A DNA stretch of 47,857 nucleotides from NCBI GenBank assembly GCA_021845645.1, contig JAJZVM010000025.1, forward strand, positions 1 to 47,857, written 5' to 3'. The DNA comes from Bacillota bacterium. Its GTDB lineage: Bacteria; Bacillota_E; JAJZYS01; JAJYTV01. How positions within the stretch are numbered: position 1 is the first letter of the stretch; every line of letters begins with the position of its first letter. This document shows positions 26,302 through 38,746 of this stretch, piece by piece. The position numbers were made by a program, and so were the translations under genes. The notes below the pieces were generated by a model. It had not been told where the DNA came from and searched no databases. It worked only from the letters and a program-made list of their open reading frames with translations.

Positions 26302-26580
26302 CTATACTTTCGCGTGTGAGGCAAGGATTGAGGGGGCCGTGTCCACAAGATCTCGCAGGTGCCTCTCGTCCATGACGACAAGCCAGTCTTTTCGATCATT
26401 CTTCCAGAGCAGGGCGTCCGCGTTCTCAGCGGCAAGCCATTGGCGGATCGTCTTGAACCCGGACTTATGTTCTTGGGCCTCGACCGTGATGCGCCTACCG
26501 ACTTGAGCGTGCGTCGCACCGCGGGTCAAGGCCACCACCTGGTCCGGGATGACGTTCGGCTCGCTGCCGAGCAGATCCAT
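26302..26580 (-). CDS. Small open frame fused to a sigK fragment
   Basis: Open frame of 92 aa. The first 17 residues (MDLLGSEPNVIPDQVVA) are the sigK-derived sequence of fragment A in the original frame. The remaining 75 (from LTRGATHAQVGRR, including TIRQWLAAENADALLWKNDR and WLVVMDERHLRDL) do not match sigma factors. The second part reads like a real small protein, perhaps of phage origin, but I cannot assign it. It is probably a chimera created when sequence was joined to the broken sigK tail. No clear ribosome binding site precedes the ATG, so expression is doubtful. Confidence 0.4.
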   Translation of the reverse strand: MDLLGSEPNVIPDQVVALTRGATHAQVGRRITVEAQEHKSGFKTIRQWLAAENADALLWKNDRKDWLVVMDERHLRDLVDTAPSILASHAKV

Positions 26581-26688
26581 GCGTGATCTCGCTACCCTCG
26601 CGGTCGTAGCCGGTGGGGTCGTAGATGGACACTTCGCTCCTGCGGCGCTTGATCACACCCGCAGGTGCATGAGGATTTCGTTTTCGAT
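26531..26688 (-). pseudogene. sigK: sigK 3'-half fragment A (attachment-site-proximal part)
   Basis: About 158 bases closely match the intact sigK tail at 43062-43220. The match runs from the IENEILMHLR codons through RRSEVSIYDP and ends after PDQVVA. A two-base deletion before MDLLG shifts the frame, and the second half of the tail (region 4 DNA-binding part) is missing. The 5' edge stops at exactly the same codon (ATC of IENEI) as the intact copy, which indicates a recombinase junction rather than random breakage. Confidence 0.85.
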
Positions 26689-26714
26689 CCCAATAGTGGT
26701 GCATTAAATTTTCC
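26689..26714 (-). other. Attachment-arm remnant next to sigK fragment A
   Basis: Just outside the sigK homology the minus strand carries GCACCAC exactly 7 bases from the junction, and GGAAA 7 bases farther out. The functional junction at 43220 has the identical GCACCAC at the same 7-base spacing, with GGAAA 8 bases farther. Sequence between these motifs is unrelated. This suggests a related recombinase arm site. Confidence 0.6.
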
Positions 26715-26889
26715 GCTTGTCGGCTTTCGGCACTGCGCCCCAGTGAGGAATGGCGCCCAAGGACATATGTAGAGGAGGCTGTCCCTATCGGGACGGCCCC
26801 CCAGCAATTCAGGGTCTTGGCGCCACAGCGGCTCAGGCTTGAGCAGGAAGGGCCGCGGCGCGAACGCCTTCGGCAGTGCACCACCTGCC

Positions 26890-29576
<2,687 letters not shown>

Positions 29577-29582
29577 GGTCCC

Positions 29583-29610
29583 ATTATCCCCGCCTTTTAG
29601 ACTGTGTCAA
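29583..29610 (-). promoter_or_regulatory. Predicted promoter of furA-katG (leaderless)
   Basis: On the minus strand TTGACA (29610-29605) and GATAAT (29588-29583) are separated by 16 bases. The expected transcription start, 7 bases after the -10, falls on the A of the furA ATG at 29576, in keeping with the missing ribosome binding site. Confidence 0.6.
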
Positions 29611-30281
29611 CTTTTTGATTTGGTCCAACCTTGCATAACCCACTCGCACCGGCGATGAGACAGGGCGCTTCCTTCGCTCGGCCCTCCTCGCGGCACAGGC
29701 GAACAAGCTACCACGTGGCAATGCCAGGGACCTCCACCCCACCTGCCGCCGAATTCCGGCTCCAGGAACAGCGCGCCAAGCAAATGCGATGGTGCCGTTC
29801 GCGGCGGGAGTCTCGTCCGCCTGTCGAGAGGGGCAGGGAGCATCCGCGCACGGGCCCGGGAAAACTGCGACAAAACGCTTGCCACGGGCGTCCGCCATGG
29901 CAGGCTGTGGACATGGTTCAGGACAAAGCTTGTGCGGCCGTGCGCATCTGCATGTCGACGGAATGGTCCCGCTCGGCCACGACACGAATCACCGGCAATC
30001 GCGACTTGACCGGTCCACACGGCCGTCCCTTGCACGACGACCTTGTCGGCGATTACGGCCTTCGCGGGCGCTGCGCGCCTTTCGGCATGTCGGGGACCTT
30101 GCCGACCGCTTCCGTAGCGAAGAAGCCGGGTCTTGCGCGGAGCTCCGGGGCAGCCCTGGCGTCCAGCGGCTCCTGGCGGGTCGCTATGAATGCGGGCCTG
30201 CACGCGAGCCGGTGTTACCGCCGAAGATCTGTGCTTCTGTCGTCGCTCCTTGAAGTAGGATGCAATTGGGAGGTGAGTCGG
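29611..30281. other. Intergenic region, no gene recognised
   Basis: About 670 bases between furA and the AbrB-like gene. Open frames exist but none has a good start, a known motif or a ribosome binding site. I see no RNA gene. It may hold decayed sequence. Confidence 0.4.
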
Positions 30282-30500
30282 ATGCTTGCCCGCATATCGG
30301 AGCGCGGACAGATTGTCATTCCGGCTGCACTGCGCCAAAGGCTCGGGCTCTGTGTTGGACAGCTGGTGAAGATCGTGGAGACCGATGGCGGACTGCTGCT
30401 GCGGCCCTTGCAGGAGACCGCGCTCTCGGCAGCACACGGGCGGTCGCACGACGCGCACCCGGTCGCGGCCCTGCTCGAGGATCTCAGGCTTGATGGCTGA
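30282..30500 (+). CDS. AbrB/MazE-family SpoVT-type DNA-binding protein
   Basis: Protein of 72 aa with the swapped-hairpin AbrB fold in residues 1-45 (ARISERGQIVIPAALRQRLGL then GQLVKIVETDGGLLLRPL). The C-terminal tail ends LLEDLRLDG. Such proteins are either transition-state regulators or antitoxins. No toxin gene follows; the next gene is a methyltransferase 102 bases away. GGGAGGTG 6 bases before the ATG fixes the start. Confidence 0.85.
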   Translation: MLARISERGQIVIPAALRQRLGLCVGQLVKIVETDGGLLLRPLQETALSAAHGRSHDAHPVAALLEDLRLDG

Positions 30501-30602
30501 GTACTCCATGGCTGCGCACGCGGTGTCTCCCCTCCCGTCTGACGAATCCGGCGGGAGGATCTGACCGCTCTGCTCAACCACTCGTGCGACGGAAGGAAGC
30601 GC

Positions 30603-31289
30603 ATGGTGCTCTTCGACGAAGTGGCGGACCGTTACGATGCCTTTTGCGAAACACCGCTCGGCCGATTCGTCGATCAGGTTGAGCGGACCTTGATCGACAC
30701 CCTGCTCGAAGCCGCCGCAGGTGAGCAGATCGTAGATCTCGGCTGCGGCACGGGCGCCTACGCCGCATCGCTGGCTGCGCAGGGCTGCCGCGTCACCGGC
30801 GTGGACATCTCGCCACGGATGCTCGCGCTTGCGGCCGCGAAGGTCCGGCCCTGTCAGGAGGTCCGGCTCCTCTGCGCAGACCTTGCGCATCTGCCGCTGC
30901 CCGCAAACCATTTCGACGCCGGGCTCATGCAGGTGACCCTGGAGTTCGTCGAGGACCCGAGAGCCGTTCTGAGGGAAGCCATGCGGGTCTTGAAGCCTAG
31001 CGGACGGCTGGTCCTGGGGCTCATCCATGGCACGGGGCTCTGGGCCGAACACTATCGCCAAAGAGCCGCGAAAGACCCGCTGTCGGTCTACCGCAGCGCG
31101 CACTTCTGGACTGTGGCGGAGGTTGAACAATTGTTGGGCGTGTCAGAGGACATGGTTGCCGGGGGGCTCTTCGTCGGTCCAGGAGACTTTCAGGTGATCG
31201 ATGAGGCTCTGACGCAGGACGCGGCGCTCCGGGCGATACGCCCCCTCGCTGAAGCTGGGTTCGTCGCCGCCCGCTTTCGTGTCGAGTAG
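30603..31289 (+). CDS. Class I SAM-dependent methyltransferase
   Basis: Protein of 228 aa with SAM-binding motif I IVDLGCGTGAYAASL at about residues 42-56, acidic VTGVDISPRML and the later DAGLMQVTLEFVEDP (motif IV region). It is of the UbiE/Methyltransf_11 type. The substrate is not deducible. A GGAAG sequence lies shortly before the ATG at 30603. Its 3' end is overlapped antisense by the hypothetical gene on the minus strand. Confidence 0.88.
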   Translation: MVLFDEVADRYDAFCETPLGRFVDQVERTLIDTLLEAAAGEQIVDLGCGTGAYAASLAAQGCRVTGVDISPRMLALAAAKVRPCQEVRLLCADLAHLPLPANHFDAGLMQVTLEFVEDPRAVLREAMRVLKPSGRLVLGLIHGTGLWAEHYRQRAAKDPLSVYRSAHFWTVAEVEQLLGVSEDMVAGGLFVGPGDFQVIDEALTQDAALRAIRPLAEAGFVAARFRVE

Positions 31290-31651
31290 CCCGCCAAAGA
31301 CCGGCTCCTCATGCCCGGGACCGGGAGATTCTCGCCGGCGCGATGGGGATCGCCAATGCTCGCACCGTTGCCAGTGAAACTAATTTGAATCAGGACTCGA
31401 TCAAGGAAGCCATTCTTGATAATGTAATCGCTAAACTCGGCCGTACCTACTTCAGCCCGAATATCTGAAACACTGACATACAGCGAGAAGCATCGTGAGT
31501 AGTTGAAGTCGGTAAAATTCTCGATAAACTTGCTAGGGAACAGACCGGCGATTCGATCGCGCCAGTGGTCCCTGTCGACATACCGAGCCAGTACATATCC
31601 GAACTGCGCTTGTGTAAAGAGGTTCCCCACTTCGCTAACGATATCGTCCAA
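31190..31651 (-). CDS. Hypothetical protein, probably truncated at its 3' end
   Basis: The first 95 or so residues (from LDDIVSEVGNLFTQAQFGYV through FTDFNYSRCFSLYVSV to RVLIQISF) look like a genuine protein and lie in visibly AT-richer DNA than the neighbours. A TTG start at 31651 is supported by AGGAGG 8 bases upstream. From about position 31370 the composition turns into arginine/serine-rich frame-shadow sequence, antisense to the methyltransferase. I infer that the true 3' end was lost. I do not recognise the family. Transfer from an AT-richer source is likely. Confidence 0.5.
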   Translation of the reverse strand: MDDIVSEVGNLFTQAQFGYVLARYVDRDHWRDRIAGLFPSKFIENFTDFNYSRCFSLYVSVSDIRAEVGTAEFSDYIIKNGFLDRVLIQISFTGNGASIGDPHRAGENLPVPGMRSRSLAGYSTRKRAATNPASARGRIARSAASCVRASSIT

Positions 31652-31909
31652 TGGCTAGGCCTCCTGCCGCGAAGCATCTCAGGGCGTTATCGAGCAACGC
31701 ACACGAATTCCCACTTACGAGCATCAGTGGGACGGCCCTTTCTTTTGGGTCTGATCTGCCTAATTTGAGAGGGCGCGGAGACACGATACTTCGCATCCTA
31801 GGTTACCATAATGTGATGTCCGTCAACCAAAGGAGCCGACCGACATGTGCCGAAGCACGGTGTGGGGCTTGGAGCACATTCCGAAGCATGGAAGGAGATC
31901 ATCCTCGCG

Positions 31910-33307
31910 TTGCACATCCGCACTTGGATTTCTGGCGCCGCCGCCGCGACCTTGCTGGCGTTGCCAACGACCGGTCTTGCGGCTACGCCGACGTCCGCAC
32001 CAGCCGCGGTTCCGCTACCGCCGATAACCGTCCGCATGCAGGGCATGACCGAGGCTGGATACACGGCAGGGGCGTTCACGACCACCGCCGTCACCGGCGA
32101 ACTCAAGCGCCTGCACAATGATGGCGTGAACTGGCTTGCCATTCAAGTGGCGTGGTACCAAACCAACAACACCTCGACCGTCATTGCACCGAGCGCCACG
32201 ATGACCCCGACTGATGCCAGCGTCACCCAGTTGATCAATTTGGCGCACCAGAACGGCATGCGCGTGTTCCTGAACCCGTTCATCAACTCGATGACCGGCA
32301 GCGGATGGCAGGCACTATTCCACCCGTCCAACGTCGCGGCGTGGTTCCAGAGTTACGACAATTACCTGGAGCACTACGCGAAATTGGCGCAGGCCGACCA
32401 TGCGGACCTGTTCGCCATCGGCGACGAGTTTGATTCGATGGACACCGTCCCGGCTTACACGCCCTATTGGGGTAAGGCCATCGCGGTGACCCGTGAGTAC
32501 TACCATGGCCCGGTCACCTACGGCGCAAACTACACTAACTACCAGGACGTGACCTTTTGGAACCAGCTTGACGAGGTCGGCGTGGACGCCTACTTCCCCC
32601 TGAGTCAGTCCAGCGACCCGACCCTGACGCAGTTGACCGCAAGCTGGAACCAGGAGGCGGACCAGATTCAGTCTTGGCGCGTCTCGTCGGGTCTCACGAA
32701 CAAACCCTTCCTCATCACCGAATTGGGCTACCCCTCGGAGAACAGCGCCGCTGCGAACCCCGGCGGTTGGGAGCCCAATCAGCCTGTAAACCTCACACTG
32801 CAGCAGAAGCTATATGAAGCCACCTTTGAGAGCATCTGGCAGCGGCCGTGGCTTTCGGGCATCATGTGGTTCTGGTGGGCCAATCCGTCCAATCCGAATT
32901 GGCAGGGCGGTCCGAACGACAATGGGTACACCCCTCGCAACAAACCGGTGGAAGCGACGCTAAAGCAGTACTTCACCGAGGCGACGGCTCCGTCCCAGGC
33001 TTCCGGCAGTGGAAACGGCGAGTCGGTCACAAGCGCCTCTTCTTCAGCCTCCGGCGGCGGCGGCAGTTCCACCGCAAGCGCAAGGCCCGTTCTCGTAGGT
33101 CTCGTGCCAGGCGAGCAGGGCAGCGCCATCTACACCCTGCAGGCCGACCTGCAGCTTTTGGGCTTTGGCAACGTCTCGATGACTGGAGTCTTCGACGCCG
33201 CCACCGCGGCTGCTGTGACCCAGTTTGAGAAGCAGCATGGTCTGCCTACGGGGGGCGCCACCACGATGACCTTCCGGAACGCTGTGCTGGCTGCGCTCAA
33301 GGGCTAG
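31910..33307 (+). CDS. Secreted GH113-like glycoside hydrolase with peptidoglycan-binding domain
   Basis: Protein of about 465 aa. A signal peptide (TWISGAAAATLLALPTTGLAA) is followed by a TIM-barrel domain resembling GH113 beta-mannanases. FAIGDEFDSM gives the likely acid/base glutamate, VTFWNQLDEVGVDAYFPL is conserved, and PFLITELGYPS gives the likely nucleophile. A Ser/Gly-rich linker then leads to a C-terminal peptidoglycan-binding module (SAIYTLQADLQLLGFG ... GVFDAATAAAVTQFEKQHG). The TTG at 31910 follows AAGGAG by 12 bases; the ATG at 31847 would lengthen the leader. It probably cleaves mannan or a related glycan while anchored at the wall. Base composition is less GC-rich than the flanks. 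Confidence 0.8.
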   Translation: MHIRTWISGAAAATLLALPTTGLAATPTSAPAAVPLPPITVRMQGMTEAGYTAGAFTTTAVTGELKRLHNDGVNWLAIQVAWYQTNNTSTVIAPSATMTPTDASVTQLINLAHQNGMRVFLNPFINSMTGSGWQALFHPSNVAAWFQSYDNYLEHYAKLAQADHADLFAIGDEFDSMDTVPAYTPYWGKAIAVTREYYHGPVTYGANYTNYQDVTFWNQLDEVGVDAYFPLSQSSDPTLTQLTASWNQEADQIQSWRVSSGLTNKPFLITELGYPSENSAAANPGGWEPNQPVNLTLQQKLYEATFESIWQRPWLSGIMWFWWANPSNPNWQGGPNDNGYTPRNKPVEATLKQYFTEATAPSQASGSGNGESVTSASSSASGGGGSSTASARPVLVGLVPGEQGSAIYTLQADLQLLGFGNVSMTGVFDAATAAAVTQFEKQHGLPTGGATTMTFRNAVLAALKG

Positions 33308-33331
33308 CGATAGCCGGTTGTGGCGAAACGG

Positions 33332-33362
33332 CCCTCGTCGTGCGACGGGGGTCGTGTCTTTC
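33332..33362 (+). terminator. Intrinsic terminator after the GH113-like gene
   Basis: An 8-bp stem, CCCTCGTC / GACGGGGG with one G-T pair, lies 25 bases after the stop and is followed by TCGTGTCTTTCT. Confidence 0.6.
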
Positions 33363-33571
33363 TGTATGCTGACCGAGCACGAGGCCTAGGGTTCGTAAGG
33401 CACGCTAGTCGTCGGCAACGCTGTTCGGCCGGCGCAATGCGGACTTCAATATATGAATGTCTGCGTTTCTAGGAACGGTTCATACGTACAAGCGTACCGG
33501 GCTCGGGGAAGTACGCCTTCGCCAAATTCTCAGGTCGCCGCACCGGCGATGCGGCGGCCACGGGGCAACCC

Positions 33572-33826
33572 CTACCTCAGGTTCTCTCGCGCGAGCCTCG
33601 TCACCGTCCGCCTCTCGATCCGGGAGACGTAGCTCCGGGAGATCCCGAGCATCCGCGCGATCTCCCGCTGCGTCTTACGCGGCGCTTGACGTGGGCCGAA
33701 CCGCAGCTCCAGCACCTTGCGCTCCTTGGGCGCGAGGATGCAAAGCTCCTTGTGCAGGAGCTCCACCTCCTCCCGGGCGGTCCCGGATGACGTTCGGCTC
33801 GCTGCCCAAGACGTCCATGAGGGTTG
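33572..33826 (-). pseudogene. sigK: sigK 3'-half fragment B (C-terminal part)
   Basis: This copy matches the intact sigK tail from MDVLGSEPNVI through KERKVLELRFG, KTQREIARMLGISRSYVSRI and the final LARENLR stop. The upstream IENEI part and the att junction are absent. An 8-base deletion after NVI breaks the frame. The helix-turn-helix of region 4.2 itself is still readable. It shares about 45 bases of overlap with fragment A, so A and B cannot be two halves of one simply split copy. Confidence 0.88.
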
Positions 33827-33984
33827 ACTACGCCTAGAGGACATCGGGTCGCAATACTTTCCCGACAACCGTAGTTGCTAGAACGGCGGCACTCGTCAGC
33901 CAGCCAGTTCCCATGAACCGCCAATTGGTGCCAGTTCCGTATGACTTGCGTGAGGAGGCAGCCGCAGCCGCATCCGGGTCGCCC

Positions 33985-34163
33985 ACTTTGACGCTCATCT
34001 CGCTAGCCGAAGAAGTCCACCTTTCTTGCGGTCCCCGTTCGTGCGCGCGCTCGACGCCATGGTCGGTGCCAGCCCGATAGAGTATCTGCGGCATACGCGG
34101 GTTCAGCAGATTGCTCAACTGCTGTGTTCCTCGAACCTGTCCATTGCCGCCGCAGCGCAGTCG
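33985..34163 (+). pseudogene. AraC-family regulator fragment
   Basis: LISLAEEVHLS followed one frame later by PFVRALDAMVGASPIEYLRHTRVQQIAQLL and SNLSIAAAAQSV is the first helix-turn-helix and linker of an AraC/XylS DNA-binding domain. It has a frameshift near 34028 and is cut off before the second helix-turn-helix. No ligand domain or start codon is present. It is a remnant lying between sigK fragment B and the UvrA-like gene. Confidence 0.65.
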
Positions 34164-34351
34164 GTGGATGGACGGACTCGAACCGCGCGAACCGCTGCTT
34201 CCCCGCCCATTATGGCATCTCACCCACTGCCTTCCTCTGTCAACCGCGTACAGAAATGGACGCTCGCTGACACCGGGTGGCGTATCTGCGGGAGAGTGGG
34301 ACCAGTCGAACAGATGAGAGAACTCGTCTCACGGTGTCCGCGAGAGCTCGG

Positions 34352-36748
<2,397 letters not shown>

Positions 36749-36881
36749 GCATAAGGCATGAGCGCGCCCGGACTTGACTACTGCGATGCCAGCATGCCCT
36801 GCAGTTGCTCCAAGGACCAAACTCGCAGGGCTGCCCGGTTCAAATTCTACAAGAATATCGACGTCACTGTTCGGGGGTGAG

Positions 36882-37469
36882 TCATCGCGTAGCAGCGAGC
36901 CGAATACGGCCTAGCAATGAACCGCTGCCGATCACGGCAATCAGAACACCACCGAGCGCCGGTCCGACGAGGCTGGCGATCTGACTCTGCGTCTGCGTGA
37001 GGAAGTAGGCTGAGGACCACTTCTCTTCGGGGACCACTTCGCCGACCAGGGGCCTACCGCCAGTCGTGTCGAAGGGGAGCGCACAGCCAGCAGCCGTTGC
37101 AAGTCCGTAGACGATGAAGAGGCTTCTGCCTGCCATTTCACCGGCTACGAACGGGATCGCGAGCATCAGCAGACCAACGAAGGCGTTCGCGACCACCATT
37201 GCCTTGGCTCTCGGAAGGCGGTCCAGCCACACGCCGGCCAGGGGAGCCACGATCGCCTGGGGCACCTGGTACAGGAAGGTGACGATGCCCACTGCCGCAG
37301 GGCCCCCGCCGATGCGGAGGACGAGCCACACGAGGGCGACCCACCCGACCTGGTCCCCGAGGACGGACACCGCACTGGCGACCCAATACTTCCCGAACTC
37401 CGGGCAACTGACAACGAGCCTTAGTGGCTCGCGTTTTGCGGACGCTATGTTGGCGCCTCCTTGAGCCAC
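36882..37469 (-). pseudogene. Truncated MFS transporter
   Basis: Only the first half of a major facilitator protein is present: about 195 aa with six hydrophobic segments, the loop 2-3 motif GVWLDRLPRAKA and motif LPFDTTGGRPLVGEVVP. A stop follows instead of helices 7-12. A GTG at 37469 has no binding site. A good AAGGAGG is 7 bases before an ATA codon (ANIAS), suggesting that the original ATG has mutated. Both ends therefore look decayed. The N-terminal half resembles antibiotic-exporting MFS proteins, but function is unlikely. Confidence 0.75.
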
Positions 37470-37533
37470 ACCTTCAGCGTCAGTGAACGTTTACGCCGAG
37501 GACAAGCCGGTCGGGAAGAATGCACCCCCTGGC

Positions 37534-37965
37534 TTAGCTCGCCGCTTTCTTCACGAGCGCGGCGATCCGTGCTTCTTCGGCGGAAGTCAACTCCTTCAGC
37601 GCGAAGGCGGTCGGCCACAGGGCGCCTTCGTCGAGGTTCGCCTTGTCGCTGAAGCCCAGTGTCGCATACCTCGTCTTGAACTTCTGCGCGCTTTGGAAGA
37701 AGCAGACGACGTCGCCGTCCTTGGCGTAGGCGGGCATCCCGTACCAAGTTCTCGGCGAGAGGGCCGGCGCGCTGGCTTTGATGATCGCATGCAGCCGCTC
37801 GGCCATGGCGCGATCCGGTTCCGACATCTCGGCGATATTCGCGAGCACGACGCTTTCCCCGTCCGCCTTGTCCTTGTTCGCGCGCCCGGCCGCCTTCATC
37901 TCTTGGGCGCGCTCCTTCATGGCGGCTCGTTCCTGCTCCGTGAATCCGTTGGACCTTGGGCTCAT
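37534..37965 (-). CDS. DUF1801 domain protein
   Basis: Protein of 143 aa. The N-terminal helical region ([20 protein letters not shown]) is rich in charge. The DUF1801/YdhG-like domain follows, with [38 protein letters not shown] and the closing [19 protein letters not shown]. The family has no proven biochemical role. GGAGG lies 11 bases before the ATG. It is followed by the MFS remnant. Similar genes beside VOC proteins are common in actinomycetes. Confidence 0.82.
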   Translation of the reverse strand: MSPRSNGFTEQERAAMKERAQEMKAAGRANKDKADGESVVLANIAEMSEPDRAMAERLHAIIKASAPALSPRTWYGMPAYAKDGDVVCFFQSAQKFKTRYATLGFSDKANLDEGALWPTAFALKELTSAEEARIAALVKKAAS

Positions 37966-38055
37966 AGACACCGAAACCTCCACAAATCGATTTTCAAACC
38001 TCGCTGCGGTTCGCGCAGACCCCAGGTGCAGGGTGGTCCGACCCGGTCGGCGCAC

Positions 38056-38141
38056 CCTGAGCCTACCGGGTCCCGACCGAGGCGACCCCCACCGAAAGGT
38101 GGGTTTGGGCCCCAGAGTCTCCCAAGCCCCAGTTGGCGGCC
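38056..38141. repeat. 86-base repeat, copy 1
   Basis: This segment aligns without length change to 38661-38746: CCTGAGCCTACC at one end, CCCCCACC(A/G)AAAGG(T/C)GGGTT in the middle and AAGCCCCAGTTGGCGG at the other. The middle forms a small hairpin. In the other copy the far end encodes the last codons of the LuxR gene, so this copy may be the 3' remnant of a second such gene. Confidence 0.7.
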
Positions 38142-38254
38142 ATGTGAGGCGAGACTGTGGCAACGGTCCGCTGGGCGGCGCGACCCCGCCCAGCGCGCGC
38201 TGAGGCAGGGGCGCACCCGACGTCAGAACCCGGGCAGCCCTTGCGGTTCGGGCC

Positions 38255-38629
38255 CTACCGTTGAATGAGCTTGAACAGGTTTCCGGCCGAGTCCTTGAAG
38301 GCTGCCTGGAATCCGCCCCAAAACTGCTGCGCGGGCGGCTCCGGAAACTCGACGCCCTTTGCCCGAAGGTCTTCATAGGTGGAGTCCATGTCCTCCGTTT
38401 CCCAGACGATCGGCGTCTCCACACCCACCTGGACACCGGTCATTCCGGGTAACGGTGTCATCAGGATGAGCTGAGTCCCTCCGCCCGGCGGCAAGACCAT
38501 CAGCATGCGGCCGCCCCCGTCGAATTTCTTGTCCTGTGTCACCGTGAAGCCGAGCTTGTTGGCGTAGAAATCGTACGCCTTATCCCCGTCATCGACCCAG
38601 ACCGCAGTGGTGCTCATTCGGCTGATCAC
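38255..38629 (-). CDS. VOC (glyoxalase/bleomycin resistance) family protein
   Basis: Protein of 124 aa with one vicinal-oxygen-chelate repeat pair: [19 protein letters not shown] at the N terminus, [16 protein letters not shown], then [16 protein letters not shown] and [13 protein letters not shown] with a metal-ligand-like position. Dimers of such proteins bind metal and small substrates or drugs; this one cannot be specified. The GTG at 38629 has GGAGG 6 bases upstream; an ATG four codons later is possible. It lies between the two copies of the 86-base repeat. Confidence 0.85.
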   Translation of the reverse strand: MISRMSTTAVWVDDGDKAYDFYANKLGFTVTQDKKFDGGGRMLMVLPPGGGTQLILMTPLPGMTGVQVGVETPIVWETEDMDSTYEDLRAKGVEFPEPPAQQFWGGFQAAFKDSAGNLFKLIQR

Positions 38630-38660
38630 TCGCATCCTCCTCGATCGGTTCATGCTGCAA

Positions 38661-38746
38661 CCTGAGCCTACCCCTCCGGGAGGGGGAGCGCCCCCACCAA
38701 AAGGCGGGTTGCGGCCAGCCGTTACAGAAGCCCCAGTTGGCGGGCC
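38661..38746. repeat. 86-base repeat, copy 2
   Basis: Second copy of the element described at 38056. Its right part is the 3' end of the LuxR gene (codons for RQLGLL and stop). Its left part forms hairpins (CCCCTCCGGGAGGGGG and CCCACCAAAAGGCGGG) that could terminate that gene. Confidence 0.7.

Noticed and set aside
29607..31130. Long open frame on the minus strand opposite the AbrB-like and methyltransferase genes
   Set aside because: Arginine/proline/histidine-rich composition, no motif and no binding site; it is the antisense shadow of genuine + strand genes in GC-rich DNA.
34163..34227. tRNA-like sequence on the minus strand: 7-bp acceptor pairing (GTGGGTG / CATCCAC) and GTTCGAGTCC T-loop
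   Set aside because: Only 65 bases long, with no D arm or sound anticodon arm and no CCA. It could be a displaced tRNA 3' end or chance; a tRNA covariance search would decide.
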